A stretch of 64,000 bases of DNA. Origin: Sphingomonas abietis (GTDB lineage: Bacteria > Pseudomonadota > Alphaproteobacteria > Sphingomonadales > Sphingomonadaceae). Location: positions 1,550,001 through 1,614,000 of the forward strand of contig NZ_CP115174.1 of assembly GCF_027625475.1 (NCBI RefSeq), written 5' to 3'. Position 1 is the stretch's first letter; every line of letters starts with the position of its first letter. A program made the translations under genes and the position numbers. Positions 24,458 through 32,611 of the stretch are shown here, in pieces. The notes beneath the pieces are model-generated. The model was not told the DNA's origin and ran no database searches. It saw only the letters and a program-made list of their open reading frames with translations.

Positions 24458-25087
24458 ATGCAATTGACCGGCGTCCGCCATTGGCGGCCCCTCGCGTCGT
24501 TGAAACGACGCGATCTCCTCCTCGGAATCGGCACGACTGCGTTCCTCGCAGGCAGCGGTATCGGGGTGGAAGCCCTGCTGGCCGATCCCGGTTCCGGCGC
24601 GCCGCCCGCCGCTTTCCTCGAAACGAGCCGTTTCGTCACCGGGTCGGCGCTGTCCGACGAGGCGGCGATCGCACGGGCATGGTCCCAGCTGGTGGCGCTC
24701 GATGCGGGCTTCCCGCAGGCGGTCGGCAGGCTGAACGCGGCCGTCCACGGCGCCGGGTTGAGGAACATGGCGGAATATATGGCCTCGCCGCTCGCCAAGG
24801 ATGCCGACCTGTTCAAGACCGCGACGACGATCGTCTCGGCCTTCTATCTGGGCTATACCGGCACCTTCGTCGATCACTCGGTCAAGGACGATACCGGCTT
24901 CGTCACCTTCGCCGGTGCGCTGATGTGGCGCCCGACGATCGATGCCACGGTCATCCCCACTTATTCCCGCGGCGGAACCGATTTCTGGATCGATCCGCCG
25001 GAAGGCACGCCGACGCCGAAGGGCGCTGCCAGCGTTTCCCAGTGGCAGGGCTCAACGCCTGCCTCCCATTCCCCGCAGAAGGCATAA
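24458..25087 (+). CDS. FAD sugar/polyol dehydrogenase, small (Tat-signal) subunit
   Basis: The 209-residue protein has a twin-arginine signal (SLKRRDLLLGIGTTAFLAGS) and the fold-defining residues of the FAD-SLDH small subunit: WSQLVALDAGFP, then LGYTGTFVDH, FAGALMWRPT and FWIDPP near the end. It chaperones and exports the GMC subunit through the Tat system and stays with it in the periplasm. It is followed after one base by the GMC subunit and then by a triheme cytochrome c, the order of fructose, sorbitol and FAD-glucose dehydrogenases. Confidence 0.85.
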   Translation: MQLTGVRHWRPLASLKRRDLLLGIGTTAFLAGSGIGVEALLADPGSGAPPAAFLETSRFVTGSALSDEAAIARAWSQLVALDAGFPQAVGRLNAAVHGAGLRNMAEYMASPLAKDADLFKTATTIVSAFYLGYTGTFVDHSVKDDTGFVTFAGALMWRPTIDATVIPTYSRGGTDFWIDPPEGTPTPKGAASVSQWQGSTPASHSPQKA

Positions 25088-25088
25088 C

Positions 25089-26678
25089 ATGGCCGAGACT
25101 TATGATGCGGATGTGATCGTCGTCGGTTCCGGCGCGCTCGGGTCCAACGCCGCCTACGAACTGGCGAAGGCCGGGAAATCGGTCATCATCCTGGAGGCGG
25201 GCCTCCGCATCCCGCGCTGGAAAATCGTGCAGAACACGCGCAATTCCTCGCGTCGCAGCGATTTTAACGCGCCCTATCCAGATCTGCCCTGGGCACACAC
25301 CTCCTACGATAATGATTATCTGGAGAATACCGGCTCGTTCAATTTCCGCCCCGGCATGCTCAAGTTGGTGGGCGGCACGACCTGGCACTGGGCGGCGGCG
25401 GCATGGCGCTATCTGCCCACCGACATGAAGCTCAAATCGACCTACGGCGTCGGCCGCGACTGGCCGATCAGCTATGACGATCTCGAACCCTTCTACCAGC
25501 GTGCCGAAGAGGCGCTGGGCGTCGTCGGCGTCGACGCGCAGGATCAGAGCGGCCAGAACGGCCCGGCCTCGCCGCCGCGCTCCAAGCCCTATCCGCTGCC
25601 CGCGGAGGGCAAGACCTACATGTTCCAGCGGCTGGAGGCCCGGCTGTCGCCGCTCGGCTTCCATTTCGTGCATGAACCCAACGCCCGCGTCACCAAGCCC
25701 TATGACGGCCGCCCGGCCTGCGCCGGCAACAATAATTGCATGCCGGCCTGCCCGATCGGCGCGATGTATTCCGGCATCTTCCACGCCGATCATGCCGAAA
25801 AGGCCGGCGCCAAGCTGCTGACCGATGCGACCGCCTACAAGCTGGAGAAGGGCGAGGGCGGCAAGATCGCCGCGGTCCACTACCGCACCTCCAAGGGCGA
25901 GGACGTCCGGCTGACCTCGCGCTACGTGATCGTCGCCGCGCACGGGCTGGAGACCCCCAAGCTGTTGCTGATCTCGGACGTCGCCAATTCGTCCGACCAG
26001 GTCGGCCGCAACCTGATGGATCATAGCGGCATCGGCATGCAGTTCCTCGCCGACGAGCCCGTCTGGCCGGGGCGCGGCGCGGTTCAGCAGGGCGGCATCT
26101 TCAATCGCCGCGATGGCGAGCATCGCCGTGACTATGCCGCGGTGAAGCACTCGATCGCCAACAATGTGGCGAACCCGGCCGTCGCTGCCCGGCTGATCAA
26201 GCAGGGCGTGCTCGGCCCCGAGCTGGACCGCCGCATCCGTGAGGACGCTTCGCACTGGGTCGATTTCTCGACCACCTTCGAAATGCTGCCCCATGCGACC
26301 AACCGCGTGCAGGCGCACAGCACCAAGCGCGATGCGCTCGGCATCCCGACGCTGACCGTCCATTACGACGTCGACGATTATGTGAAGGCCGCGCGCCCGA
26401 TCGCGGAGGCCGATTTCCATACCTTCGTGAAGGGGATGAACGGCACGCTGGTCGAGATCAGCGAAGGCTTCCAGAACCGCGACCATCTGATGGGCACCGT
26501 CATCATGGGCTCGGACCCGAAGGATTCGGTGGTGGACGGCGACTGCCGCACCCATGACCATCCCAACCTGTTCCTGGCCACCACCGGCGTGATCCCCGCG
26601 TCCGGCGTCATCAATCCCACGCTGACCGGCGTCGCACTGGCGATCCGCATGGCCGACATCATCGCGAAGGAGGTCTGA
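25089..26678 (+). CDS. GMC-family FAD-dependent sugar/polyol dehydrogenase, large subunit
   Basis: This is a 529-residue GMC oxidoreductase. The dinucleotide motif is VIVVGSGALGSNAAYELAKA, with a second FAD loop near LVGGTTWHWAAAAWR. A cluster motif CAGNNNCMPACPIGA gives C-x5-C-x3-C, the 3Fe-4S ligand pattern of FAD-GDH and fructose dehydrogenase large subunits. The C-terminal GMC_oxred_C end has the H/N active pair region (GVIPASGVINPTLTGVAL). Oxidation of a sugar or polyol is expected in the periplasm, with electrons going to the cytochrome subunit. The substrate cannot be read from the sequence. The ATG at 25089 follows the small-subunit stop directly. Confidence 0.9.
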   Translation: MAETYDADVIVVGSGALGSNAAYELAKAGKSVIILEAGLRIPRWKIVQNTRNSSRRSDFNAPYPDLPWAHTSYDNDYLENTGSFNFRPGMLKLVGGTTWHWAAAAWRYLPTDMKLKSTYGVGRDWPISYDDLEPFYQRAEEALGVVGVDAQDQSGQNGPASPPRSKPYPLPAEGKTYMFQRLEARLSPLGFHFVHEPNARVTKPYDGRPACAGNNNCMPACPIGAMYSGIFHADHAEKAGAKLLTDATAYKLEKGEGGKIAAVHYRTSKGEDVRLTSRYVIVAAHGLETPKLLLISDVANSSDQVGRNLMDHSGIGMQFLADEPVWPGRGAVQQGGIFNRRDGEHRRDYAAVKHSIANNVANPAVAARLIKQGVLGPELDRRIREDASHWVDFSTTFEMLPHATNRVQAHSTKRDALGIPTLTVHYDVDDYVKAARPIAEADFHTFVKGMNGTLVEISEGFQNRDHLMGTVIMGSDPKDSVVDGDCRTHDHPNLFLATTGVIPASGVINPTLTGVALAIRMADIIAKEV

Positions 26679-26683
26679 GGCCG

Positions 26684-28105
26684 ATGCGTATCCTCCTCGC
26701 CGCTGCCGCCGCCGTATCGGCGACCCTGTTCTCGACTCCCCCGCTTCTGGCACAGACCGCAGCCCCCTCGGGCGATGCCGGGCTCGTCGCGCGCGGCGCC
26801 TATCTCGCCAAGGCGGCGGATTGCGCCGCCTGCCATCGCGCCGAGCTGGCCGACGGCAAGCCCTATGTCGGCGGCTATGCCATCGCCTCGCCGATGGGCA
26901 ACATCATCGCGCCGAACATCACGCCGTCGAAGACCGCCGGCATCGGCCAGTGGAGCTTCGCCGATTTCGATCGCGCGATGCGCAAGGGCGAGCGGCCGGA
27001 TGGCGGCAAGCTCTATCCGGCGATGCCCTACACCGATTATCAGGGCATCAGCGATGCCGACATGCACGCGCTCTACGCCTATTTCATGCAGGGCGTGCAG
27101 CCGGTCGATACCGTCACGCCGAAGACGCATCTGCCCTTTCCGTTCAACCTGCGCGTGATCATGGCACCGTGGAACTGGCTGTTCCGATCCAACAAGCCGT
27201 TCACCGCGGCCAGCGGGCTCGATCCACAGGCGCAGCGTGGCCAGTATCTGGTCGAGACGCTGGGCCATTGCGGCTCCTGCCATACGCCGCGCAACCTGCT
27301 GATGGCCGAGGAAAGCGCGAAGGCGCTGTCCGGCGCGGATGTCGCCGGCTGGCATGCGCCGAACATCACCTCCGATCCGATCAGCGGCGTCGGCGGCTGG
27401 AGCCAGCCCGAGATCGTCGATTATCTCCGCAACGGCCATGTCACGGGCAAGGGTGTTGCGGCGGGCGGCATGGGCGAGGCGGTCGAGAATTCGCTGCGCT
27501 ATCTGACCCAGCCCGATCTGGCCGCGATCGCGGCCTATCTCAAGGCGTCGAAGCCGGTGCGCGATCCGGCCGAGACCAAGCCGGCCTTCGCCTGGACGCA
27601 GGTCCGCCCGGTGCCGCTGTCCGCCTATGAGACCGGCGACAGCCACGATCAGGCGGCGCTGGCCAAGAGCGACACCACGGATGGTGCGCTACTCTATGCG
27701 AATGGCTGCGCGTCCTGCCACGGGCTGGACGGCAAGGGCACGAAGGACGGCTTCTACCCGCCGTTGCTCGGCAGCAGCACGACCGGGGCGGCCAATCCCG
27801 CCAATCTGGTGATGACGATCCTCAACGGCGTCGATCGCGAAGGCGCGGACAGCCATTCCTTCATGCCGCGTTTCGCTACCCAGATGAACGACGATCAGGT
27901 CGCGGCGGTGGCCAACCATGTCCTCGCCACTTTCGGGCGGCCGGATCGCAAGGTGACGGCGGCGATGGTGGCGGACGCGCGCCATGGTGGCGGCAAGCCG
28001 CTGCTGCTCACGCTGATGCCGTGGCTGTTCGGCCTGGGGGCGCTGGTGCTGGTGGCGATCGCCTATCTCGGCCTGCGCCGGCCCCGTCGCCGCCAGGTCG
28101 CCTGA
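26684..28105 (+). CDS. Triheme cytochrome c, dehydrogenase electron-transfer subunit
   Basis: The 473-residue protein has a signal peptide and three heme attachment sites: CAACH (about residue 47), CGSCH (about 198) and CASCH (about 344). A C-terminal transmembrane anchor follows (residues about 440 to 460, LLLTLMPWLFGLGALVLVAI). It accepts electrons from the GMC subunit and passes them to ubiquinone or the oxidase, as in the cytochrome subunits of gluconate, fructose and sorbitol dehydrogenases. It begins 5 bases after the large-subunit stop. Confidence 0.93.
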   Translation: MRILLAAAAAVSATLFSTPPLLAQTAAPSGDAGLVARGAYLAKAADCAACHRAELADGKPYVGGYAIASPMGNIIAPNITPSKTAGIGQWSFADFDRAMRKGERPDGGKLYPAMPYTDYQGISDADMHALYAYFMQGVQPVDTVTPKTHLPFPFNLRVIMAPWNWLFRSNKPFTAASGLDPQAQRGQYLVETLGHCGSCHTPRNLLMAEESAKALSGADVAGWHAPNITSDPISGVGGWSQPEIVDYLRNGHVTGKGVAAGGMGEAVENSLRYLTQPDLAAIAAYLKASKPVRDPAETKPAFAWTQVRPVPLSAYETGDSHDQAALAKSDTTDGALLYANGCASCHGLDGKGTKDGFYPPLLGSSTTGAANPANLVMTILNGVDREGADSHSFMPRFATQMNDDQVAAVANHVLATFGRPDRKVTAAMVADARHGGGKPLLLTLMPWLFGLGALVLVAIAYLGLRRPRRRQVA

Positions 28106-28198
28106 GGCCGGGCGGCTTTGGACGGGGGGCCGTCGCCGGCCCGAAGGCGGCCCAGGGAATGCCACGCTGTCGCCATGATCGGAGGCCAAGGAAGCGGC

Positions 28199-29290
28199 AT
28201 GGATACGCCCTTTATCCCTGCCGCTGCCGCCCCCGTCGCGGCTGCCCCCCGCCCCGCCAGAACGGGCGCTGCCGAGGATGTCGCGATGTTGCGGGCATCG
28301 GCGCTGCTCACCCGCGATCTGATCGCGCCCCGGCCGCTGGTCTATTGGGGCGACCTGCTCGCCTCGGCGGTGATCGGCTATGGCCTGTTCGCGGTCGCGG
28401 TGACGGCCTCGTCGGTCGCCGTGGCGATCGTCGCCGGCATCCTGTCGGTGCTGGCGCTGTACCGCGCGCTGCTGTTCATCCACGAGGTGAGCCACATCAA
28501 GCATTCGACGCTGCCCGGCTTCCGGCTGGGCTGGAACCTGATCGCCGGGATCCCGCTGCTGACGCCTTCCTTCATGTATGAAGGCGTCCACAATCTCCAT
28601 CACGTCAAGACGCGCTACGGCACGGTGGCCGATCCCGAATATCTGCCGCTGGCGCGGATGAAGCCCTGGTCGTTGCCGGTGTTCATCCTGATCTCGCTGC
28701 TGGCGCCGATCGGGCTGCTGATCCGGTTCGCGATCCTCTCCCCCTTGTCGTGGCTGATCCCGCCGCTGCGCCGCGTGGTGATCGAGCGCTATTCGTCGCT
28801 GTCGATCAATCCTGCCTTCCGCCGCCGGCTGCCCGATGCCGAGCAGCGCCGGCTGTTCACCTGGCTGGATGCCGCGACGTCGGCATGGAGCCTGGCGGTG
28901 GTGGCGATGGTGGCGACCGGCATCATCCCGCTGCGCGGCCTGCTGATCGCGCTGGGCATCGGGTCGGCGGTGGCGCTGCTCAACCAGGTCCGCACATTGG
29001 TCGCGCATCTGTGGGACAATGAGGGCGAGCAGATGAGCGTCACCGCGCAATATCTGGATTCGGTCAACGTCCCGCCGCCGGGGCTGTTGCCGGCCTTGTG
29101 GGCGCCGGTCGGCCTGCGTTACCACGCGCTGCACCATCTGCTGCCGTCGCTGCCTTATCATGCGCTCGGCGAAGCCCATCGCCGCATCGCGGCGGAACTG
29201 GGTGAGACATCCTCCTATCACAAGACCAATTATGGCGGCGCGCTGGAGCTGATGGTCCGCATCGGCCGGAGCACGATGGGGCGCCGCTGA
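28199..29290 (+). CDS. Membrane fatty acid desaturase-family protein
   Basis: This is a 363-residue polytopic protein with the three histidine clusters of the desaturase/hydroxylase family: HEVSHIKH, HNLHH and HALHH. These bind a di-iron centre. The hydrophobic segments are arranged in the usual pairs before each cluster. It introduces a double bond or hydroxyl group into acyl chains, or acts on a lipid or carotenoid, and the substrate cannot be fixed. The ATG at 28199 has GGAAG upstream. The start used by the longer frame adds a low-complexity stretch. A terminator lies 43 bases past its stop. Confidence 0.85.
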   Translation: MDTPFIPAAAAPVAAAPRPARTGAAEDVAMLRASALLTRDLIAPRPLVYWGDLLASAVIGYGLFAVAVTASSVAVAIVAGILSVLALYRALLFIHEVSHIKHSTLPGFRLGWNLIAGIPLLTPSFMYEGVHNLHHVKTRYGTVADPEYLPLARMKPWSLPVFILISLLAPIGLLIRFAILSPLSWLIPPLRRVVIERYSSLSINPAFRRRLPDAEQRRLFTWLDAATSAWSLAVVAMVATGIIPLRGLLIALGIGSAVALLNQVRTLVAHLWDNEGEQMSVTAQYLDSVNVPPPGLLPALWAPVGLRYHALHHLLPSLPYHALGEAHRRIAAELGETSSYHKTNYGGALELMVRIGRSTMGRR

Positions 29291-29332
29291 GGCGGAGAAT
29301 TCGCTGAGGCGGGCTGGGAAAGGCGGGCTGAA

Positions 29333-29364
29333 GAAGGCGGCGATGCGGGGGCATCGCCGCCTTC
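29333..29364. terminator. Bidirectional terminator between desaturase and metE
   Basis: GAAGGCGGCGATGC, GGGG, GCATCGCCGCCTTC forms a perfect 14-pair stem with a 4-base loop in the 85-base spacer between the two convergent genes. A T-rich stretch (TCTTC) follows on the right. Confidence 0.75.
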
Positions 29365-29375
29365 TCTTCATCGGG

Positions 29376-31706
29376 TCAGGCGAGCGCGGCGCGCGCGGCC
29401 CTGGCGGCTTCGACCATGTTGACGAGCGCCGGCTTCACATCCTCCCACTTGCGGGTCTTGAGCCCGCAATCGGGATTGACCCAGAGCTGCCCGGCCGCGA
29501 GCCGCTGGCCGGCCTTGATCAGCAGCTCTTCCATCTCCGCCGCCGCCGGAATGCGGGGCGAATGGATGTCGTACACGCCCGGCCCGATCTCGTTCGGATA
29601 GGCGTAGGTGGCGAAGGCCTCCAGCAACTCCATCTTGGAGCGCGCCGTCTCGATCGAGATGACGTCCGCATCCATCGCCCCGATGGCGGCAATGATGTCG
29701 TTGAACTCCGAATAGCACATATGGGTGTGGATCTGGGTCTGCGACGCCACGCCGGAGGCGGTGATGCGGAAGCATTCCACCGCCCAGTCGAGATAATGCG
29801 CCCATTCGGCGCGGCGCAGCGGCAGGCCTTCGCGAAGCGCCGCCTCGTCGATCTGGATGATCCTGGCGCCGGCGGCTTCGAGATCGACCACCTCGTCGCG
29901 GATCGCGAGCGCGATCTGGCGGCAGGTCTGCGAGCGCGGCTGGTCGTCGCGCACGAACGACCATTGCAGGATCGTCACCGGCCCGGTGAGCATCCCCTTC
30001 ATCGGCCGGTCGGTGAGGCTCTGCGCATAGGCCCACCAGTCGACCGTGATCGGCGTGGGGCGCGCGACATCGCCATAGATGATCGGCGGGCGGACGCAGC
30101 GCGAACCATAGCTCTGCACCCAGGCCGCCTTGGTGAAGGCGAAGCCGGCCAGCTGCTCGCCGAAATATTGCACCATGTCGTTGCGCTCGAACTCGCCATG
30201 GACGAGCACGTCGATGCCGATCTCCTCCTGCCAGCGGATCGCGCGTTCGGTTTCCTCGCGCAGGAAGCGCGTATAGCCGGCCTCGTCCAACTCGCCCTTG
30301 CCAAAAGCGGCGCGGGCCTTCCGCACCTCGGCGGTCTGCGGGAAGGAGCCGATCGTGGTGGTCGGCAGCGGCGGCAGGGCGAGGATCGCCTGCTGCTGGC
30401 GGATGCGCTCGGCGAACGGCGCCGCGCGTCGCGTCCAGTCGATATTGACCGTGGCGAGGCGGGCGCGGACGGCCGGATCGTTGGTCAGCGGCGACGTCCG
30501 GCGTGCGTGGATCGACGCGCGATTGGCGGCCAGCATGTAGGCGACGGCGCCGCGGCCCTCGTTCAGCGCCTTGGCGAGCAGCGCCAATTCCTCGATCTTC
30601 TGCACGGCGAAGGCGAGCCAGTCCTTCACCTGCGGATCGAGCTTGGTTTCCAGCGCGAGATCGATCGGGGTGTGGAGCAGCGAGCAGGAGGGCGCGATCA
30701 GCAGCTTGCGCCGCGCCTTGGCGATCGGCTCGAGCCGGTCGAGCAGGGCGGAGAGGTCGGCCTTCCAGATGTTGCGGCCATCGATCACGCCCAATGACAG
30801 CAGCAGGTCTTCGCGCGCACCGGCGAGTACGGCATCCAGCTGTTCGGGCGCGCGGACGAGATCGACGTGCAGGCCGGCGACCGGCAGGGCCAGCGTGGCG
30901 GCGAGATTGTCGCCGAGCGCGCCGAAATAGGTGGCCAGCATCAGCTTGAGGCCGGTCAGTTCGTTGGCGAAGCGATCATAGGCGGTGGCAAAGGCCGCGC
31001 GCTGGCGATCGTCGAGATCGAGGACGAGCGCCGGCTCGTCGATCTGCACCCAGTCGGCGCCTTCATTCTGCAGCTTGCGGAGCAGATCGACATAGACGGG
31101 CAGGATCGCCGGCAGCAGCGTCAGCGGATCGAAGCCCGGCTGCTTGGACTTGGCGAGCAGCAGGAAGGTGACCGGGCCAAGGATCACGGGGCGGGTGTGA
31201 TGGCCGAGCGCCTTGGCCTCCCGGAACTCGTCGACCGCCTTGGTCGAGCTGAGCTGGAACGACTGGTTCGGCGTCACCTCCGGCACCATGTAGTGATAGT
31301 TGGTGTCGAACCACTTGGTCATTTCCTGCGCGGGAACGTCGGCGGCGGCGCCACCATGGCTATGGGCGCAGCCTGCCTCGTCCTGCGTCCCGGTCTGGAG
31401 GCCGCGGGCCATCGCGAAATAGATTTCCAGCGAATCCGCGGTGCCCAGCGCGCGATAGAGGGCGGGGATCGCGCCGACCATCACGCTGGCATCCAGCACC
31501 TGATCGTAGAAGGAGAAATCGCCGGAGGGCATGATGTCGAGGCCGAGCGCCGCCTGTCGCTCCCAGGTGGCGGCGCGCAGGCTGCGCGCGGTATCGAGCA
31601 GGGCGGCCTTGTCGGTCTTGCCGGCCCAATAGGCCTCGACGGCGGTCTTCAGTTCACGGCGGGCGCCGATGCGCGGAAAGCCGAGATTGGAAACGAGAAC
31701 GGACAT
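29376..31706 (-). CDS. metE: MetE, cobalamin-independent methionine synthase
   Basis: This is a 776-residue MetE with the two-barrel layout. The N-terminal barrel opens with VSNLGFPRIGARRELK, and a central linker leads to the catalytic barrel. Zinc ligands and the homocysteine site are visible in the C-terminal half: IDVLVHGEFERNDMVQYFGE, then QTQIHTHMCYSEFNDI with the H-x-C ligands, SIETARSKMELL, and WVNPDCGLKTRKW carrying the last cysteine. It transfers the methyl group from methyltetrahydrofolate triglutamate to homocysteine. A cobalamin riboswitch covers its leader, so it is predicted to be shut off when B12 is present. An AAGGAG site lies upstream of the ATG. Confidence 0.97.
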   Translation of the reverse strand: MSVLVSNLGFPRIGARRELKTAVEAYWAGKTDKAALLDTARSLRAATWERQAALGLDIMPSGDFSFYDQVLDASVMVGAIPALYRALGTADSLEIYFAMARGLQTGTQDEAGCAHSHGGAAADVPAQEMTKWFDTNYHYMVPEVTPNQSFQLSSTKAVDEFREAKALGHHTRPVILGPVTFLLLAKSKQPGFDPLTLLPAILPVYVDLLRKLQNEGADWVQIDEPALVLDLDDRQRAAFATAYDRFANELTGLKLMLATYFGALGDNLAATLALPVAGLHVDLVRAPEQLDAVLAGAREDLLLSLGVIDGRNIWKADLSALLDRLEPIAKARRKLLIAPSCSLLHTPIDLALETKLDPQVKDWLAFAVQKIEELALLAKALNEGRGAVAYMLAANRASIHARRTSPLTNDPAVRARLATVNIDWTRRAAPFAERIRQQQAILALPPLPTTTIGSFPQTAEVRKARAAFGKGELDEAGYTRFLREETERAIRWQEEIGIDVLVHGEFERNDMVQYFGEQLAGFAFTKAAWVQSYGSRCVRPPIIYGDVARPTPITVDWWAYAQSLTDRPMKGMLTGPVTILQWSFVRDDQPRSQTCRQIALAIRDEVVDLEAAGARIIQIDEAALREGLPLRRAEWAHYLDWAVECFRITASGVASQTQIHTHMCYSEFNDIIAAIGAMDADVISIETARSKMELLEAFATYAYPNEIGPGVYDIHSPRIPAAAEMEELLIKAGQRLAAGQLWVNPDCGLKTRKWEDVKPALVNMVEAARAARAALA

Positions 31707-31974
31707 GATTCTTCTCCTTCGGCAAACCAGGATCGGCCTGCCGTTGTGGTCGTGACGGATGGTGAGAGGGGGCGCGGGCGCGCCGCGTCAGGCCGACGCG
31801 ACGCGCCTGCGCATTCGGATCGGGTAGAAGGGGAGAGGGATCAGCATCGGCCTTGCACCACAATGAGGGCGGAAGGCCGAGCGGACATCGCGCGATATCG
31901 TCGACGCGTGCGAAGGCACGACGCCAGGCGCTGGTCGCGCGATCCACCGGAGGCACCCCCGTCCGAGGAACGTT

Positions 31975-32168
31975 ATCGCGACGAGGCAGGTCTCCTGGCT
32001 CGCGGGTCAACACGCCGGCCCCGGTCTTCCCGGCGGACGGATCCGCCAGTGACACGATAAGGGGCCGCCGCTCACCGCTTACAGTTGCGGGGGCAGCGCC
32101 GGATTCCGCCCGAAGGCGCCACCGGCTTCCCGTCTTAGCCCCGCCGCCATCGCTGGAGCGGGGAACCT
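31975..32168 (-). promoter_or_regulatory. Cobalamin riboswitch in the metE leader
   Basis: Read leftward, the leader contains AAGCCGGTGGCGCC, the family core GGAATCCGGCGC followed by TGCCCCCGCAACTGTAAGCG, and near the end the B12 box GAGCCAGGAGACCTGCC. This order is that of AdoCbl riboswitches. It lies about 270 bases upstream of the metE ATG and begins just after the predicted promoter. When cobalamin binds it should stop expression of the B12-independent enzyme, which implies that the cell also has a B12-dependent MetH. Confidence 0.93.
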
Positions 32169-32179
32169 CGACGCGACGG

Positions 32180-32208
32180 GTTAGACACCGGCGCGGCGTG
32201 GCTGTCAA
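32180..32208 (-). promoter_or_regulatory. metE promoter
   Basis: On the leftward strand TTGACA (32208 to 32203), 17 bases, then TCTAAC (32185 to 32180) give a near-consensus -35 and an acceptable -10. Transcription would start near 32172, at the first base of the riboswitch. Confidence 0.6.
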
Positions 32209-32209
32209 T

Positions 32210-32245
32210 CGGGATATAAAGACATCCTTATGTCTTCATATCCCG
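32210..32245. promoter_or_regulatory. 36-base palindrome upstream of the metE promoter (operator candidate)
   Basis: CGGGATATAAAGACAT, CCTT, ATGTCTTCATATCCCG matches as an inverted repeat at 15 of 16 positions. It abuts the -35 of the metE promoter and is not followed by a T-run. A dimeric regulator site is more likely than a terminator, though it could also end transcription from the lipoprotein gene. Confidence 0.55.
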
Positions 32246-32287
32246 ATGAGGATTGCGTTGCGTGGGGCCGAAAGCGTCCCCTGTGGC

Positions 32288-32611
32288 CTATTGGCTGTTA
32301 CCGGCTGCGTTCGCGTCATTGGCGGCTGACGAGGTGCGCGATGTCATGCCCACCGCATCGGCATCATCGCTCATCTGCTGATCCGCCGTCGGTTCGGGGG
32401 CGGGCTTGGGCTTGGCGACCACCGGCTTGGGCGGTGCGACCACGGGCTCGGGCGCAGGCGCGACCGGGAGGGGCGGCGGCGGCGCAGCCGGCTCCGTGGT
32501 CTGGTTTTCGGGTGGTGCTTCAGGAGTCTTGTGGCAGCCCGCGAGGAGCGTGATGCCGGCGAGCAGGATCAGCACGGAAGAGCGGATGGTCATGATGGTC
32601 CCGTTTCTCAT
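32288..32611 (-). CDS. Small proline-rich lipoprotein
   Basis: The 107-residue protein has a signal peptide ending in a lipobox (TLLAGC), so the cysteine is expected to be acylated and the protein anchored in a membrane. The mature part is a long proline-alanine-lysine-rich spacer (PAPEPVVAPPKPVVAKPKP) and an acidic tail, resembling wall- or membrane-spanning lipoproteins. The start at 32611 overlaps the stop of the L,D-transpeptidase gene (ATGA). A second ATG at 32593 has its own GGGAC and is equally possible. The pair suggests a role in the cell envelope. Confidence 0.7.
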   Translation of the reverse strand: MRNGTIMTIRSSVLILLAGITLLAGCHKTPEAPPENQTTEPAAPPPPLPVAPAPEPVVAPPKPVVAKPKPAPEPTADQQMSDDADAVGMTSRTSSAANDANAAGNSQ

